Assembly (NCBI GenBank): GCA_022795575.1
Contig: JAAWGY010000031.1
Span: 1-13,743 of the forward strand
DNA from: Angelakisella sp.
GTDB lineage: Bacteria; Bacillota; Clostridia; Oscillospirales; Ruminococcaceae
Direction: 5' to 3'
DNA: 13,743 nt
Shown: positions 13,646-13,743 of the stretch, piece after piece
Numbering within the stretch: the stretch's first letter is position 1
How the letters are laid out: the number at the start of each line of letters is the position of its first letter
Position numbers and translations under genes: made by a program
The notes under the pieces: model-generated
Database searches by the model: none
What the model was told of the DNA's origin: nothing
What the model saw: the letters and a program-made list of their open reading frames with translations, nothing else

Positions 13646-13743
13646 GAGCCTATTCAAGATCTCCTGGTGCGCCGAATGGACGGGTATTTTTTCGTCCTGC
13701 AAGGCAAAAAATCGCAGGAATACTTGCTGTATTGCAAGATTTT
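13646..13743. repeat. Possible left part of a dispersed non-coding repeat
   Basis: From GAGCCTATTC onward the sequence is non-coding, more AT-rich and full of small inverted repeats: TCCTGC (13695-13700) with GCAGGA (13714-13719), and CTTGC (13723-13727) with GCAAG (13734-13738). Its start resembles, from memory, the terminal inverted repeat of short interspersed elements in gut Clostridia, which would end in a complementary GAATAGGCTC-like sequence beyond the window. That is unverified because only one end is present. Confidence 0.35.

Noticed and set aside
1..13743. tRNA or rRNA genes, CRISPR arrays, complete insertion sequences
   Set aside because: No cloverleaf, regularly spaced repeat or recognisable transposase gene was seen on either strand.

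Overview
The window looks like a chromosomal accessory region of a GC-rich gut Clostridia, in the broad Oscillospiraceae group (Intestinimonas/Flavonifractor-like). That placement is an inference. It rests on the GC-rich coding sequence with AT-rich promoters, strong AGGAGG-type ribosome binding sites, almost exclusive use of TGA as stop, and gene types related to the fructoselysine (frl) and fructose-asparagine (fra) pathways. I ran no database search.

Layout. Twelve genes or gene remnants lie on the minus strand, closely packed, and read from about 10.19 kb down to 0.1 kb. In transcription order they are: a Dcu-family anion transporter (10187-8874), a FrlC-like isomerase/epimerase (8785-7970), a BtpA-family protein (7950-7141), an FGGY sugar kinase (7112-5565), an amidohydrolase (5512-4658), a YjbQ/UPF0047 protein (4656-4225), two PfkB/FrlD-like kinases (4217-3429 and 3403-2504), a small cupin-like protein (2457-2044), a HAD phosphatase or phosphomutase (2025-1381), a truncated isomerase (1376-933), and a full-length isomerase interrupted by an amber codon (936-106). 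A GntR/HutC regulator (11272-10559, minus) follows its own promoter and ends in its own terminator. Divergent from it, on the plus strand, are a FrlB-like double-SIS deglycase (11565-12575) and a second intact FrlC-like isomerase (12611-13441), closed by a strong terminator at 13531-13568. The 371-nt gap 10188-10558 holds the main operon's promoter, a structured leader and the regulator's terminator. The gap 11273-11564 holds the two divergent promoters. The ends of the window (1-105 and 13569-13743) contain no gene I can name; the right end looks like part of a dispersed repeat.

How it may work. In frl/fra systems an Amadori product (a ketose joined to an amine) is imported, epimerised if needed (FrlC), phosphorylated on the sugar (FrlD, PfkB family) and split by an SIS-domain deglycase (FrlB/FraB) into a hexose phosphate and the free amine or amino acid. 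All these steps are present here, with a Dcu-type dicarboxylate carrier as the only transporter. My working hypothesis is a pathway for one or more acidic Amadori compounds, such as fructose-aspartate or fructose-asparagine. The FGGY kinase, BtpA protein, amidohydrolase, YjbQ protein, cupin and HAD enzyme form an unexplained extension. A recurring ATTGTAT/ATACAAT element lies in or beside both structural-gene promoters, and a related GTAT...ATAC palindrome covers the regulator's own promoter. The GntR protein is therefore likely to control both arms and itself.

The promoter-distal end of the operon is decaying. Two adjacent isomerase genes each carry an in-frame TAG; one has also lost its 5' half and the other has lost most of its metal-binding residues.
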